A DNA stretch of 64,000 bases, taken from assembly GCF_007830125.1 (NCBI RefSeq), contig NZ_VLLG01000005.1:372001-436000 (forward strand), written 5' to 3'. A model generated the notes under the pieces. The model worked only from the letters and a program-made list of their open reading frames with translations, had not been told where the DNA came from and did not search any database. Numbering within the stretch: position 1 is the stretch's first letter; each line of letters begins with the position of its first letter. Positions 8,164 to 18,023 of this stretch are shown piece by piece. The stretch comes from Chitinophaga japonensis. Its GTDB lineage: Bacteria > Bacteroidota > Bacteroidia > Chitinophagales > Chitinophagaceae. The position numbers were made by a program, and so were the translations under genes.

Positions 8164-9210
8164 ATGGAATACAGACAACTGGGAGCATCCGGCCTGCAGG
8201 TACCTGTACTCTGCCTGGGCACGGCTACTTTTGGCGGCGGCACGGAATTCTTCAAAGCCTGGGGAAGCACCCAGGTAGCGGAAGCCACCCGCATGATAGA
8301 CAGGTGCCTGGATGCAGGCGTAAACTTTTTTGATACCGCCAATACCTACTCGCAGGGGATGGCGGAAGAGATACTGGGCAAGGCCATTGCCGGCAAGCGC
8401 GACCGGCTGCTGCTTTCCACGAAAGCTACGTTTCCCTTTGGCACTGGTCCCAACAGCCAGGGATCGTCCCGTTTTCACCTGCTGCGCCAGGTAGAAGGCA
8501 GCCTCAAACGCCTGCATACCGACTACATTGACGTATACCACATGCACGGTTTTGACGGCAATACGCCCGTAGAGGAAACCCTGCGTACCCTGGACGACCT
8601 GGTGCAAAGCGGGAAAGTGCGCTACATTGCGGCTTCCAACTTTTCCGGCTGGCACCTGATGAAATCACTGGCCGTTTCGGAAAAATACGGGTGGCACCGT
8701 TATGTGGCCCACCAGGTCTATTACTCGCTGGCTAACCGGGAATATGAATGGGAACTGATGCCCCTGGGCCTTGACCAGCGGGTGGGCGCCCTGGTATGGT
8801 CTCCCCTGGCGGCCGGACGGCTGGGCGGCCGGTACCGGCGCAACCAGCCCTTACCGGCAGACGCCCGCGTGGCGCAGGGCGGCAGCCCTATCCCGGAAAT
8901 GGTGGTAAAAGAGGAAGTATTTTACAATATTATTGACGCGCTGGATAAAGTAGCCGCGGAAACGGGCAAAACTGTAGCGCAGGTGGCCATTAACTGGCTG
9001 CTGCAAAGGCCCACCGTATCGAGCATCATCATCGGGGCAAGAAATGAAGCGCAACTGCAGCAGAACCTGGACGCCGTGGGCTGGAACCTAACCGTGGAAC
9101 AGGTGAAAGCACTGGATGCCGCCAGCGAAACGCCCACCATTTACCCTTACTGGCACCAGCGGCAAAACCTTACCCTGAATCCTATTCCTCCATTTTATCC
9201 AGGGAGCTGA
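8164..9210 (+). CDS. Aldo/keto reductase
   Basis: NADPH-dependent oxidoreductase of 348 residues with the usual TIM-barrel. The catalytic tetrad is visible: Asp and Tyr in NFFDTANTYSQG, Lys in LLLSTKATF, and His in DVYHMHGFD. The cofactor-binding C-terminal segment reads VSSIIIGARNEAQLQQNL. It resembles the subfamily of general stress reductases and sugar-aldehyde reductases (YghZ/Kv-beta-like), but the substrate cannot be deduced. Its 3' end overlaps the convergent histidine kinase gene by 29 nt, so the last residues of both proteins are encoded on opposite strands. Confidence 0.92.
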   Translation: MEYRQLGASGLQVPVLCLGTATFGGGTEFFKAWGSTQVAEATRMIDRCLDAGVNFFDTANTYSQGMAEEILGKAIAGKRDRLLLSTKATFPFGTGPNSQGSSRFHLLRQVEGSLKRLHTDYIDVYHMHGFDGNTPVEETLRTLDDLVQSGKVRYIAASNFSGWHLMKSLAVSEKYGWHRYVAHQVYYSLANREYEWELMPLGLDQRVGALVWSPLAAGRLGGRYRRNQPLPADARVAQGGSPIPEMVVKEEVFYNIIDALDKVAAETGKTVAQVAINWLLQRPTVSSIIIGARNEAQLQQNLDAVGWNLTVEQVKALDAASETPTIYPYWHQRQNLTLNPIPPFYPGS

Positions 9211-10459
9211 CCTGCCGGTCAGCTCCCTGCGGTTGCTGCTGCAACGGTAAGATGATCGTAAACGTGGCGCCCTCGTTTTCCTTTCCACTGGCCCGGATAG
9301 CACCGCCATGCCGCTCCACGATCTTACGGCAGAGCGCCAGCCCCAGGCCGGTGCCTTCAAACCGGCCCTGCGTATGCAGCCGGGAAAAGGTCTGGAAGAT
9401 CCTTTCGGCATATTGCTGGTCAAAACCGATCCCGTTGTCCTGCAGCACGATCTTCGTATAGGCGCGGCCTTCGTCCAGCCCTGCCGCCTCCACTTCATGC
9501 GCCGGCGCGGGCTGCGCGCTAATGCGGATGACGGGACTGGGCGTTTCCCGGGTAAATTTAAGCGCGTTGCTGACCAGGTTGGAGAATAACTGTGAAATAA
9601 GCAGGGGAAAACCGTCTATCACCGGCAGCCCCTCATACCGGATGGTGGCCTGCTTCCGGCGGATCAACATTTCCAGGTCGCTCTCAATGTCACGTATGAT
9701 GTCGTTCAGATCTACCCTCCCGGATGGCGGCGCTATTGCCTGGAAGGAGGAAAAGGAAAGGATGCCGTCTACCAGGGCATAGATACGCCTGGCCGAATCC
9801 AGCACTTTGTCGAGGTAACGCATCCCTTTGCCGCTCAATTGCTGCTGGCACTCTTCCTTCACCAGGTTGGCAAATACCAGCACCTTGCGCACCGGTTCTT
9901 TCATATCATGGGAAGCTACATGCGCAAATTGCTGCAGGTCTTCGTTAGAGCGGTGCAGGGCCTGGGTGCGCTCCTTTACCTGGGCCTCCAGTTGCTCCCG
10001 GCTTCGTTGCAGGGCCTCTTCCGCCCGCCGGATATCGGTGATATCGCGGGTGGTGCCGGCCACCGCTTCCACCACTCCCTGTGCATTTACAACGGGAACA
10101 AAAATGTAGTCATATATCCGCTTACCGAGCACAGCATGTGGAAAAGATACCTCACCCCGGATAGATTCCCGCGTGGCCACTACCTGGTCTATTTCGCGTT
10201 CATGCATCTCGGCGTGCCAGGGCTCATACCCGATCTCCAGCAGGTTTCTGCCGATGGCCTGCTCCCAGGTTTTCCCCCACATCGTCAGCAGGGCTGCATT
10301 GGCATAGGTAAAGCGGTACTCCAGGTCAAATACATAGATCAGGTCCGGGGTGTTGTTGGTAACTGCCAGGAGAGCACGGAGGCGCTCACCCAACTCCCCG
10401 CTCAGCGGCTGGGAGGCAACAGGGATAAATGCAGCATCACGGAATTTGTCGGTCTCCAT
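9182..10459 (-). CDS. Soluble PAS-domain sensor histidine kinase
   Basis: A 425-residue kinase without membrane segments, so its signal is probably cytoplasmic. A PAS domain (about residues 28-145, NTPDLIYVFDLEYRFTYANA) with PAC end VAGTTRDITDIRRAEEAL is followed by a coiled coil (about 145-175). The H-box is FAHVASHDMKEPVRK, then the N-box NLVSNALKFT, G1 DNGIGF, and G2 GTGLGLALCRKIVERHGG. No receiver domain or response-regulator gene is adjacent. The HDMKEP form of the H-box is common among phytochrome-like and PAS kinases in this phylum. It converges on the aldo/keto reductase and overlaps its 3' end. Confidence 0.92.
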   Translation of the reverse strand: METDKFRDAAFIPVASQPLSGELGERLRALLAVTNNTPDLIYVFDLEYRFTYANAALLTMWGKTWEQAIGRNLLEIGYEPWHAEMHEREIDQVVATRESIRGEVSFPHAVLGKRIYDYIFVPVVNAQGVVEAVAGTTRDITDIRRAEEALQRSREQLEAQVKERTQALHRSNEDLQQFAHVASHDMKEPVRKVLVFANLVKEECQQQLSGKGMRYLDKVLDSARRIYALVDGILSFSSFQAIAPPSGRVDLNDIIRDIESDLEMLIRRKQATIRYEGLPVIDGFPLLISQLFSNLVSNALKFTRETPSPVIRISAQPAPAHEVEAAGLDEGRAYTKIVLQDNGIGFDQQYAERIFQTFSRLHTQGRFEGTGLGLALCRKIVERHGGAIRASGKENEGATFTIILPLQQQPQGADRQVSSLDKMEE

Positions 10460-10634
10460 AAGCGTATAAAGCTTTGTCCGGTAATATAAAAAAACTCATC
10501 AATATTCACGCCATTAATTTATCCCTTAAACAGAAGAGCCCGGCAAAAAAAACGCCGCACAATCCGTACGGCGTATCTTAAGTCCAATCTGTCTTTACCT
10601 AATACCAATCTTACAGTCAAATCCTTTTATGGTC

Positions 10635-10715
10635 AGTTTGCAGTTTGTAATCAGCAGCCGGCAGTACTGATATTCTTCCCCTTGACCACCAACTGCCAAC
10701 TACAAACTGCTAACT
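10635..10715 (-). terminator. Inverted repeat at the 3' end of the efflux operon, probable terminator
   Basis: Arms 10635-10649 and 10701-10715 are complementary at 14 of 15 positions and enclose about 50 nt. The right arm touches the stop codon of the outer-membrane factor gene, so on the minus strand the structure begins right after the operon ends. There is no clean T-run. The upstream stretch 10460-10634 also has a short dyad (ACGCCG/CGGCGT near 10551-10573) and otherwise nothing I can name. Confidence 0.45.
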
Positions 10716-12127
10716 TATTTCCATCCTCCTCCCAGGGAGCGGTACAGCTCTACGCTGGCGCTCAGTTGCTGCCTTACCACATCGGCGCGGGTCAGTTGCG
10801 CCTGCAGGGCATTGCTCTGGGCAGTGATCACTTCCAGGTAGTTGGCCAGGCCGCTGCGGAACAGCATGCGGGCCTGCTGAATGGCTACCTGCAGGGTCTC
10901 TACCTGGTCGGTAGCTATCTGGCGCCGGGTCTGCAGCTTGTCCAGCGTCACCAGGGCGTTGCTCACTTCCCCGATGGCGTTCAGCGCCTGCTGGCGGAAA
11001 CGGATGGCCGCTTCTTCCCGCGCTATCTTTGCCACTTCCAACTGCGTTTTAAGCTGGCGGCGCTGGAATACCGGCTGTGTGAGGCCGCCGGCTACCGTAC
11101 CGAACAGGGAGTTGATATCAAACCAATTGGAAAACTTGTAGGAATTCAGCCCGCCGGTACCGGTGATCGTCAGCGACGGGTACATGCTGGCCTGCGCCAC
11201 GCCTACCTGTGCATTGGCGGCTACCAGCTCCATTTCTGCCGACCGCACGTCCGGGCGCTTGCTGATCAGCTCTGCCGGCACGCCGGTGGAGAGGTGATCC
11301 CACATGCGGATCTCTTCCAGCGTAGTGCTGCGTGTAACCGTGTCCGGTAACTGGCCTGCCAGTATTTTCAGGGCATTTTCCTGTATGGCGATGCCCTGCT
11401 CCAACTGGGGCACCAGCAAAGCGGCCGTCTGCTGCTGTGCGATGGCCTGCTGCACGGCCAGTTGCGTAACATCGCCGGCGGCTTTCTGCAACTGTATCAT
11501 CTGTACGATGGAATCGCTCAGCGCTACATTGTACTTAGCTATCTGCAACTGCTCATCGAGCATCAGCAGGTTATAGTAGCTGTTGGCTACATTGGCCACG
11601 ATCTCCGTTTGCACGGCGCGGGCGCCTTCATAGCTCTGCAGGTAGCTGGCCAGGGCCGCTTCCTTTTGTCGCTTTATCTTTCCCCATACGTCTATTTCCC
11701 AGGAAAGGTTGGCCGCCAGCGTATAGTCCTCAATGTGAGAGGCTCCCAAAAAGGTGCTCAGGCTGATGCCGTTCAGGCTGTTCTTGGAGGGAGAGGTGGT
11801 ATTGGCCGTGGCCTGCAGGCCCAGTGAGGGCAGCCAGGCTACCTTGGCCTGCTTTACGTATTCCTGCGCGCTTTCTATGCGCTTTAACGCCAACTGCAGG
11901 TCGTAGTTACCTTTCAGCGTACTGTCTATCAACGCCACCAGGGTGGGGTCCTGAAAGAACTGCCTCCACTCCACACCTGCAATGCTGCTGTCGGATGGCG
12001 CCGTTGCAGGGCTATTGAAATGTTCCGGCAGTGCCAGGGCAGGCCGCTCATAATTGCGACCCACCCGGCAAGCTGCCAGCACTACAACTATCGGCAGAAA
12101 GATTTGAATGAATAATTTCTTTTGCAT
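10715..12127 (-). CDS. RND efflux system outer-membrane factor (TolC/NodT-type lipoprotein)
   Basis: A 470-residue outer-membrane channel, last gene of the three-gene efflux operon. The signal ends VVLAAC, giving a lipidated Cys at about residue 20, then RVGRNYERPALALPEHF, the usual opening of NodT-type factors. Two outer-membrane efflux repeats follow, with long helices rich in Ala, Gln and Leu. ISKRPDVRSAEMELVAANAQ and ASMYPSLTITGTGG are family signatures. It starts 30 nt after the pump gene. It would dock to the adaptor and RND pump to form a continuous export path. Confidence 0.94.
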   Translation of the reverse strand: MQKKLFIQIFLPIVVVLAACRVGRNYERPALALPEHFNSPATAPSDSSIAGVEWRQFFQDPTLVALIDSTLKGNYDLQLALKRIESAQEYVKQAKVAWLPSLGLQATANTTSPSKNSLNGISLSTFLGASHIEDYTLAANLSWEIDVWGKIKRQKEAALASYLQSYEGARAVQTEIVANVANSYYNLLMLDEQLQIAKYNVALSDSIVQMIQLQKAAGDVTQLAVQQAIAQQQTAALLVPQLEQGIAIQENALKILAGQLPDTVTRSTTLEEIRMWDHLSTGVPAELISKRPDVRSAEMELVAANAQVGVAQASMYPSLTITGTGGLNSYKFSNWFDINSLFGTVAGGLTQPVFQRRQLKTQLEVAKIAREEAAIRFRQQALNAIGEVSNALVTLDKLQTRRQIATDQVETLQVAIQQARMLFRSGLANYLEVITAQSNALQAQLTRADVVRQQLSASVELYRSLGGGWK

Positions 12128-12157
12128 CTTTACTATTCAGATTAAGTTAGATTATGT

Positions 12158-15100
12158 CTATAAAGCCACTTCTTCTTCCATCTCTTCCTCATACACCCTC
12201 AAGCCGGCGCGGCCTGTTATTTTCTCCTGTAAATACTGGAAAATAACGTACAGCACAGGGATGATAAACACACCCAGGATCACACCGGTAAGCATGCCAC
12301 CGATAGCGCTGTATCCAATAGAGTGGTTACCAATGGCCGATCCTTCCTGTACAAATACCAGGGGTATCAAACCTACAATGAAGGCAAAGGAGGTCATCAG
12401 GATGGGACGAAGCCTTGCCCTGGAACCGGCCAGCGCCGACTCCACCAGGCCCATACCGTTGCGTCGCCGCTGCACGGCAAACTCCACGATCAGGATGGCG
12501 TTCTTGGCCAGCAACCCTATCAGCATGATCATACCTATCTGCACATAGATGTTATTATCCAGGCCGGCAAAACCGATGAAGGCAAATACCCCCAGGATAC
12601 CGGTTGGTATGGTCAGGATAACAGCCAGCGGCAACACGTAGCTTTCATACTGCGCTGCCAGCAGGAAGTACACGAACACAATGCTGAGCAGGAAGATATA
12701 GGTCTGCTGGTTACCTGCGCTGATCTCCTCGCGGGTGGCGCCGGTCCATTCATACCCGTAATCTTTGGGCAGGGCCTGTTTTGCCGTTTCCTCAATGGCC
12801 TTAATGGCGTCCCCGGTACTGTAACCCGGTGCGGGCGTACCGTTGATGGTAACGGCGTTGAACAGGTTGTTACGGGTTACCGTTTCAGGGCCATATACAC
12901 GTTTCAGGGTCACCAGTGATTTCACCGGCACCATCTGGTCCTGGTTATTCTTCACATAAATACCGTCGAGCGATTTAACATCGTTACGATAAGGCACATC
13001 GGCCTGCGCGATCACGCGATAGTACTTTCCAAAGCGGTTAAAATCCGAAACATAGCTGCTGCCGTAGTATATCTGCAAGGTCTGCATCAGGTTGCTGATA
13101 GCTACGCCCAACTGCTTGGCTTTAAAATTATCCACTTCCACCTGGTATTGCGGGTTGCCGGCAGAAAAGGTAGTAAAGGCCGCACCGATCTCTTTTCTTT
13201 GCATCAGCGCGCCGATGAAGCCCCATGCGTTATTGCCCAACTGGTCCAGGGGACCGCCCCGCCGGTCCTGCAGCATGAACTCAAAACCGCTCACGTTACC
13301 AAAGCCCTGCACGGTGGGGAAGGTGAAGAAGAAGGCGCTGGCGTCCTTCAACTGGCTCGCCGGCCCGTACATCATGCCGGTGATCTGGTCAATCCCTTTT
13401 ACGGGACCTCTTTCATGCTTGTCTTTCAGCCGTATAAAACCTGCGGCATAAGGTGATGCGGCGGCATTGCTGATAAAGTTGAAACCGTCCACCGTCCATA
13501 TATGTTGCACCGCGGCGTTCTGCCCCAGCATACCATTCAAGGTTTCGGTAGATTTATGGGTCCTGTCCAGGGAACTGCCAGGCGGCGTGTTCAACGCATA
13601 TAATATAAAGCTCTGATCTTCCGTAGGGATGAAGCCCGTAGGCGTTCTCTTGGCCAGTAAGAAGGCGCCTGCCGTGATAATGACCAGGAGGCCGATGGCA
13701 ATCCATTTACGGCGCACCAGGAAGCCCAGGCTCCTCACATAGCGGTTGGTCATCGCCCTGAACGCAGTGTTAAAGGCGTTAAAGAACCGGCTTCCAAATC
13801 CTGTTTTCTTACCGTGACCGTTGCCTTCTTCCCCATGCTCATTTTTCAGGAACAACGCACACAAAGCGGGGCTCAGGGTCAGGGCGTTCACGGCTGAAAT
13901 AAGGATGGCAATGGCCAGCGTGAAGGCAAACTGCCGGTAGAACACGCCTGCCGGGCCCTGCATAAAGCCAACGGGTATAAATACCGCGGACATCACCAGG
14001 GTAATGGATATGATAGCGCCTGATATTTCGTCCATTGATTTAAGGGTAGCCTTTCTTGCCGGCCAGCGTGTTTGCTCCATTTTGGCATGCACAGCTTCCA
14101 CCACCACGATCGCATCATCCACCACGATACCGATGGCCAGCACCAGCGCGAACAGGGTAAGCAGGTTGATACTGAAACCAAACAACTGCAGGAAGAAGAA
14201 GGTACCCACAATGGCTACCGGCACCGCTATGGCGGGGATCAATGTAGAACGGAAATCCTGCAGGAATATGAACACTACCAGGAACACCAGCACAAATGCG
14301 ATCACCAGCGTTTCACGCACCTGGTATATGGAAGCGTCCAGGAAGTCCTTGGCGTTGTACATGATCTCGGTCTTCACCCCCTTGGGCAGGGAGGCCCTGA
14401 AATCCACCAGCAGGTCTTCGATCTGTTCAAGTATCTCGTTGGCGTTGGAGCCTGCTGTCTGGATAATGGCAAAACCGGCAGCGGGCTTCCCGTCCAGCAG
14501 GTTATTGGCGCCATAGGACAGGGAACCGAACTCTATGCGGGCCACGTCTTTCAGGCGCAGCATAGACCCGTCGCTGTTTGCTTTTACCACGATATTCTCG
14601 TAGTCCTCTCCCACGTTCAACTTTCCCTTATACTTCAGCACGTACTCAAAGGTTTCCTGGCTGCTTTCACCCAAACGGCCCGGGGCCGCTTCTATATTCT
14701 GGTCCCTGATCGCGTCCAGCACATCCTGCGGCGCCAGGTTGTTGGCAGCCAGGCGATCGGGTTTTAACCAGATACGCATGGAATAATCCTTGGCGCCAAA
14801 GATCTGCGCCTGTGCCACGCCCGGTACACGCTGTATCTGCGGGATCAGGTTGATCTTGATATAGTTCTGCAGGAACTTTTCATCGTATTGCTTAGGGTCT
14901 TCACTATACAAACCCATGAACATGATGAAGCCGTTCTGCACCTTTTGCGTGCTGATACCCGCTGTTACTACTTCTGTGGGCAACTGGCTGGTGGCTTTGG
15001 ACACCCGGTTCTGCACGTTTACCGCGGCAATATCCGGATCGGTTCCCTGTTTGAAAAAAACCGTCAGCACCATGCTACCGTCGTTACTGGAGTTGGAGGT

Positions 15101-15334
15101 CATATAGGTCATATTCTCCACGCCATTCACCGCTTCTTCTATCGGGTTAGCCACCGAGCGGGCCACTACCTCGGCGTTGGCCCCGGGGTAGGAAGCGGTA
15201 ACCGTTACGCTGGGCGGCGCAATGTCCGGGAACAAGGTAACCGGCAAGGCCCAGTAAGATATAAGGCCCAGTAATAGCAGCAGGATGGACACTACCGTAG
15301 AAAGAACCGGCCTTAATATAAATCTTCTTAACAT
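12158..15334 (-). CDS. RND multidrug efflux pump, inner-membrane HAE1-family transporter
   Basis: A 1058-residue proton-driven pump with twelve predicted membrane segments and two large periplasmic loops. It opens MLRRFILRPVLSTVVSILLL and continues ISYWALPVTLFPDIAPPSVT, typical of AcrB/MexB relatives. The proton-relay aspartates are in TM4 (AIGIVVDDAIVVVE, about residue 405). The C-terminal half has AILIVEFA and SFAFIVGLIPLVF. The substrate range is probably hydrophobic drugs or bile-like compounds, but cannot be read from sequence. It is the middle gene of adaptor-pump-channel, 77 nt downstream of the adaptor gene across a hairpin-containing gap. Confidence 0.95.
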   Translation of the reverse strand: MLRRFILRPVLSTVVSILLLLLGLISYWALPVTLFPDIAPPSVTVTASYPGANAEVVARSVANPIEEAVNGVENMTYMTSNSSNDGSMVLTVFFKQGTDPDIAAVNVQNRVSKATSQLPTEVVTAGISTQKVQNGFIMFMGLYSEDPKQYDEKFLQNYIKINLIPQIQRVPGVAQAQIFGAKDYSMRIWLKPDRLAANNLAPQDVLDAIRDQNIEAAPGRLGESSQETFEYVLKYKGKLNVGEDYENIVVKANSDGSMLRLKDVARIEFGSLSYGANNLLDGKPAAGFAIIQTAGSNANEILEQIEDLLVDFRASLPKGVKTEIMYNAKDFLDASIYQVRETLVIAFVLVFLVVFIFLQDFRSTLIPAIAVPVAIVGTFFFLQLFGFSINLLTLFALVLAIGIVVDDAIVVVEAVHAKMEQTRWPARKATLKSMDEISGAIISITLVMSAVFIPVGFMQGPAGVFYRQFAFTLAIAILISAVNALTLSPALCALFLKNEHGEEGNGHGKKTGFGSRFFNAFNTAFRAMTNRYVRSLGFLVRRKWIAIGLLVIITAGAFLLAKRTPTGFIPTEDQSFILYALNTPPGSSLDRTHKSTETLNGMLGQNAAVQHIWTVDGFNFISNAAASPYAAGFIRLKDKHERGPVKGIDQITGMMYGPASQLKDASAFFFTFPTVQGFGNVSGFEFMLQDRRGGPLDQLGNNAWGFIGALMQRKEIGAAFTTFSAGNPQYQVEVDNFKAKQLGVAISNLMQTLQIYYGSSYVSDFNRFGKYYRVIAQADVPYRNDVKSLDGIYVKNNQDQMVPVKSLVTLKRVYGPETVTRNNLFNAVTINGTPAPGYSTGDAIKAIEETAKQALPKDYGYEWTGATREEISAGNQQTYIFLLSIVFVYFLLAAQYESYVLPLAVILTIPTGILGVFAFIGFAGLDNNIYVQIGMIMLIGLLAKNAILIVEFAVQRRRNGMGLVESALAGSRARLRPILMTSFAFIVGLIPLVFVQEGSAIGNHSIGYSAIGGMLTGVILGVFIIPVLYVIFQYLQEKITGRAGLRVYEEEMEEEVAL

Positions 15335-15380
15335 GATAAGTTCACTTTTTAGATTGCAAGTAAAATCGATTTCCGCACGT

Positions 15381-15402
15381 TATACTTTACGGGTAAAGTA
15401 TA
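15381..15402 (-). promoter_or_regulatory. Intercistronic hairpin between adaptor and pump genes
   Basis: TATACTTTAC and GTAAAGTATA form a 22-bp palindrome with only GG between the arms. As RNA it would fold to a 9-bp stem with a CGGG loop. It lies 46 nt upstream of the pump start codon inside the operon. It could be an mRNA processing or stability element, or a protein-binding site; the sequence does not decide. Confidence 0.5.
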
Positions 15403-15411
15403 GCCTGCCAC

Positions 15412-16551
15412 TTACAATGGTTTTGACTTGAGCACACTATCCGCCGATACCGGCTGAGGCGTAATAACAGCGCCGTCTTTTAAACTGCCGGTGCCGGATA
15501 AAACAATTTTTTCACCTGCTTTCAATCCGTCGCTTACAAAGTAGTAGTTGGTTGTTTGCCCGGCAATGCTGATAGGCCTGCTGGCTACTTTATTGCTGTC
15601 AGCTACCGTATACACAAACACTTTGTCCTGTATCTCGAAGGTGGCTTCCTGCGGTATCTTGATGGCGGAGTCGATGGGCTGTACCAGCCTTATGGTGCCT
15701 GTATTACCGGTGCGCAGTATGCCGCCGGCATTGGGAAACGTAGCACGGAAGCTGATAGCGCCGGTTGTTTTATCAAACTGCCCCTCTATCGTTTCTATTT
15801 TGCCTTTCTGGGCAAAGGTGCTGTTGTCTGCCAGTATCAGCTCTACGGGCGGTACCTGTTTTAATTTCTCCTCGATCGTTTTGCCGGCAAATTTGTTCCC
15901 GAATGCAATAAAATCCGCCTCGCTCATCGCGAAGTAAGCGTACATTTCCCGTACATCGGAAAGCAGGGTGAGCGGCTCGGCATCGCTGTTGCTTACCAGG
16001 CTACCTATTTTATAAGGTATTCTTCCAATGTAGCCGCTTACCGGTGCAGTGACCAGGGTATAACCTACATTGATCTGGGCGCCGCCTACTGCCGCTTTAG
16101 CCTGGGCTACGGCAGCTTTGGCTGCTTCATAGTTGGCCTTTGCCGTCTTTAACTGCACATCGGAAACAACGTTATTGTCCACCAGGGGGGCCAGGCGGTC
16201 TACTTCCACCTGGGCGCGTTCCAGGTTGGCCTGGGCAGCAAGCACGTTGGATTTAGCGCTGTTCAGTTGCTCGGCGTATACCTTGGGATCTATTTTAAAC
16301 AAAGGCTGACCTGCTTTTACATAGGCGCCTTCATCTACAAATATCCTTTCCAGGTAACCGGATACCTGCGGGCGCACTTCCACATTCACCTTTCCTTCCA
16401 GCGAAGCAGGAAATTCCAGGTAAGTGGTGGCCGGCGCCGGGGTAACCGACATAACAGGCAATTGCGGGGGCTGCGGCGGCGGTGCGCCTGCCTGGTTTGA
16501 ACCACAGCTATATAGCAATACTGCCAGTAAACTTAAAACGGCTGATCTCAT
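15412..16551 (-). CDS. RND efflux periplasmic adaptor lipoprotein (membrane-fusion protein)
   Basis: Adaptor joining the pump to its outer-membrane channel. I place the start at ATG 16551, giving MRSAVLSLLAVLLYSC, a compact lipoprotein signal with the Cys at residue 16. In-frame ATGs at 16629 and 16608 would add an unusual long N-terminus. A proline-rich linker is followed by the lipoyl half-motifs (VSGYLERIFVDEGAYVKAG and VTAPVSGYIGRIPYKIGSLV) flanking an alpha-helical hairpin, then the beta-barrel and membrane-proximal domains. First gene of the operon. About 380 residues from this start, normal for AcrA/MexA relatives. Confidence 0.92.
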   Translation of the reverse strand: MRSAVLSLLAVLLYSCGSNQAGAPPPQPPQLPVMSVTPAPATTYLEFPASLEGKVNVEVRPQVSGYLERIFVDEGAYVKAGQPLFKIDPKVYAEQLNSAKSNVLAAQANLERAQVEVDRLAPLVDNNVVSDVQLKTAKANYEAAKAAVAQAKAAVGGAQINVGYTLVTAPVSGYIGRIPYKIGSLVSNSDAEPLTLLSDVREMYAYFAMSEADFIAFGNKFAGKTIEEKLKQVPPVELILADNSTFAQKGKIETIEGQFDKTTGAISFRATFPNAGGILRTGNTGTIRLVQPIDSAIKIPQEATFEIQDKVFVYTVADSNKVASRPISIAGQTTNYYFVSDGLKAGEKIVLSGTGSLKDGAVITPQPVSADSVLKSKPL

Positions 16552-16944
16552 AACTATACCGGATTTACTATAGTTATAAAGAAAGCCATAAGGCCTGTGA
16601 GTGTTCATTGTTTTCAAAAATGGTTTCATCGTGTAGTGTTTATTTTTTAAGGTCTCACGCAACCACTCCGCCTGTGGACGGATCGGTTCCATGTGTTATA
16701 GTGTTATGTTGTTTATGACGATCCAACCCCTGCATCCAGGACACAATGGTCCCATTTACTTTCTCAAGCAGCAGAAGGTGTAGTTTTAGTGACAGTTATC
16801 GGGTAGTAGTTTTAACAGAAATGGCCAAGAGTAATGTGACATGGCTCGCACCCATCTTGCGTACCTTATACGGAATTGTATGCTATTTTGTTACAGGTCC
16901 GCGGGTATGTGTTCTTAAATTTTCATATTAGTATAAATCTTATG

Positions 16945-16952
16945 CAAAGGTA
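16945..16952 (-). promoter_or_regulatory. Minus-7 box upstream of the RND efflux operon
   Basis: TACCTTTG on the minus strand exactly fits TAnnTTTG. It would yield a leader of about 390 nt before ATG 16551. No clear minus-33 element is visible. The 16552-16944 leader contains no other gene I accept. Confidence 0.45.
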
Positions 16953-16991
16953 ATAAAGGCCCAGACGATTAATATTTAACAAATTACGGTA

Positions 16992-17867
16992 TTAATTGTA
17001 CTTTTCACGGATACTCCGCTGGAACATCACGGGTGTTTGCCCGGTATGTTTCTTAAAAAACCGGTTAAAGTACGCATCATCTTCAAAATTCAGTTGCCAG
17101 GCGATCTCCTTTACGGACAGCTCTCCCCAGAACAGCAGGCGCTTGGCTTCCATGATCCGTTTTTCGTCAATTACCTGTTTGGCGGTCTTCCCTACCGTTG
17201 CCTTGATCGTATCATTCAGGTGCCCTGGCGTTACGTGCATCATATCCGCGTAATTGGCCACCTGCGTCTTATCCCGGAAGTGCTGGTCAGACAGCTCGTT
17301 GAACTGCCGTACCATGCGGTTCTGCGCGGTATCCACCAGTTGCATGTAGGCCACATTGTGCTGCGGTAGGCGTGCGCAGGCCATGATCAGGGCATTGAGC
17401 AGGTTGCGGACAATGCTTTCGCGCAGGGGGCGTATGTTGCCGTACTCCTTTAATATCAGCCCGGCAAAGTTCACCAGCTCCTGCATCTGCGCTTCCTTTA
17501 CGGGGATGGCCCGTTTGTAGAAAACGCAGGCCCAGCAGTTCAGCATTCCCTGTGATTCGGCCAGCAGGAAATCCTTGTCAAAATGAATGAACACCGCCTC
17601 ATGGGCTGCCCGCTCCTCCCCATGCTGGTGCACCTGGTCCGGCGCCAGCAGGATCACCGCCGGCGCGGTCACGGTATATTTCTCAAAGTCAATATACTGT
17701 GTCACCTGGCCGGATAGCAGCAGGGTGATGGTAAAGCCGGTATGCCGGTGCGGCTGCTGCACGGATGGCCAGTACGCAGAACGGCCAATGCTAAACCCCT
17801 CGATCGCGTTTGAACCGGGTAAATGCTTATTAAGATCAACAACGGGTATTAACACATTGTTCTTCAT
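16992..17867 (-). CDS. AraC-family transcriptional regulator
   Basis: A 291-residue regulator. The N-terminal half is a cupin-like ligand-binding domain (HRHTGFTITLLLSGQVTQYI, PAVILLAPDQVHQHGE). The C-terminal 100 residues carry the two helix-turn-helix units: TQVANYADMMHVTPGHLNDT and VKEIAWQLNFEDDAYFNRF, then FKKHTGQTPVMFQ. It lies directly upstream of the RND efflux operon on the same strand, with the operon's promoter box between, so it is a likely activator of that pump. The inducing ligand is unknown. Confidence 0.9.
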   Translation of the reverse strand: MKNNVLIPVVDLNKHLPGSNAIEGFSIGRSAYWPSVQQPHRHTGFTITLLLSGQVTQYIDFEKYTVTAPAVILLAPDQVHQHGEERAAHEAVFIHFDKDFLLAESQGMLNCWACVFYKRAIPVKEAQMQELVNFAGLILKEYGNIRPLRESIVRNLLNALIMACARLPQHNVAYMQLVDTAQNRMVRQFNELSDQHFRDKTQVANYADMMHVTPGHLNDTIKATVGKTAKQVIDEKRIMEAKRLLFWGELSVKEIAWQLNFEDDAYFNRFFKKHTGQTPVMFQRSIREKYN

Positions 17868-17958
17868 GCGACATCATTTTGAGTGGTAAATAAGCAGGCA
17901 GCGTTGATAAAGGCGGCTTTTCACTACGGTTTAGTACAGAACACTCACATCATTTCCG

Positions 17959-17966
17959 CAAAGCTA
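17959..17966 (-). promoter_or_regulatory. Minus-7 box of the AraC gene
   Basis: TAGCTTTG on the minus strand exactly fits TAnnTTTG and would start a transcript with a leader of about 85 nt. The second SlyA-like palindrome (18024-18035) lies about 57 bp upstream of it. Confidence 0.45.
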
Positions 17967-18023
17967 AAATCTTCCTGCCAGCATTTATAAATAATTTATT
18001 ATTAAATTCCACTAGATAAGTAT

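Noticed and set aside
16746..16931. 61-residue plus-strand ORF in the leader of the efflux operon
   Set aside because: Low-complexity start, no ribosome-binding signal and opposite to the operon leader; the minus-strand promoter box lies just beyond it. Treated as chance.
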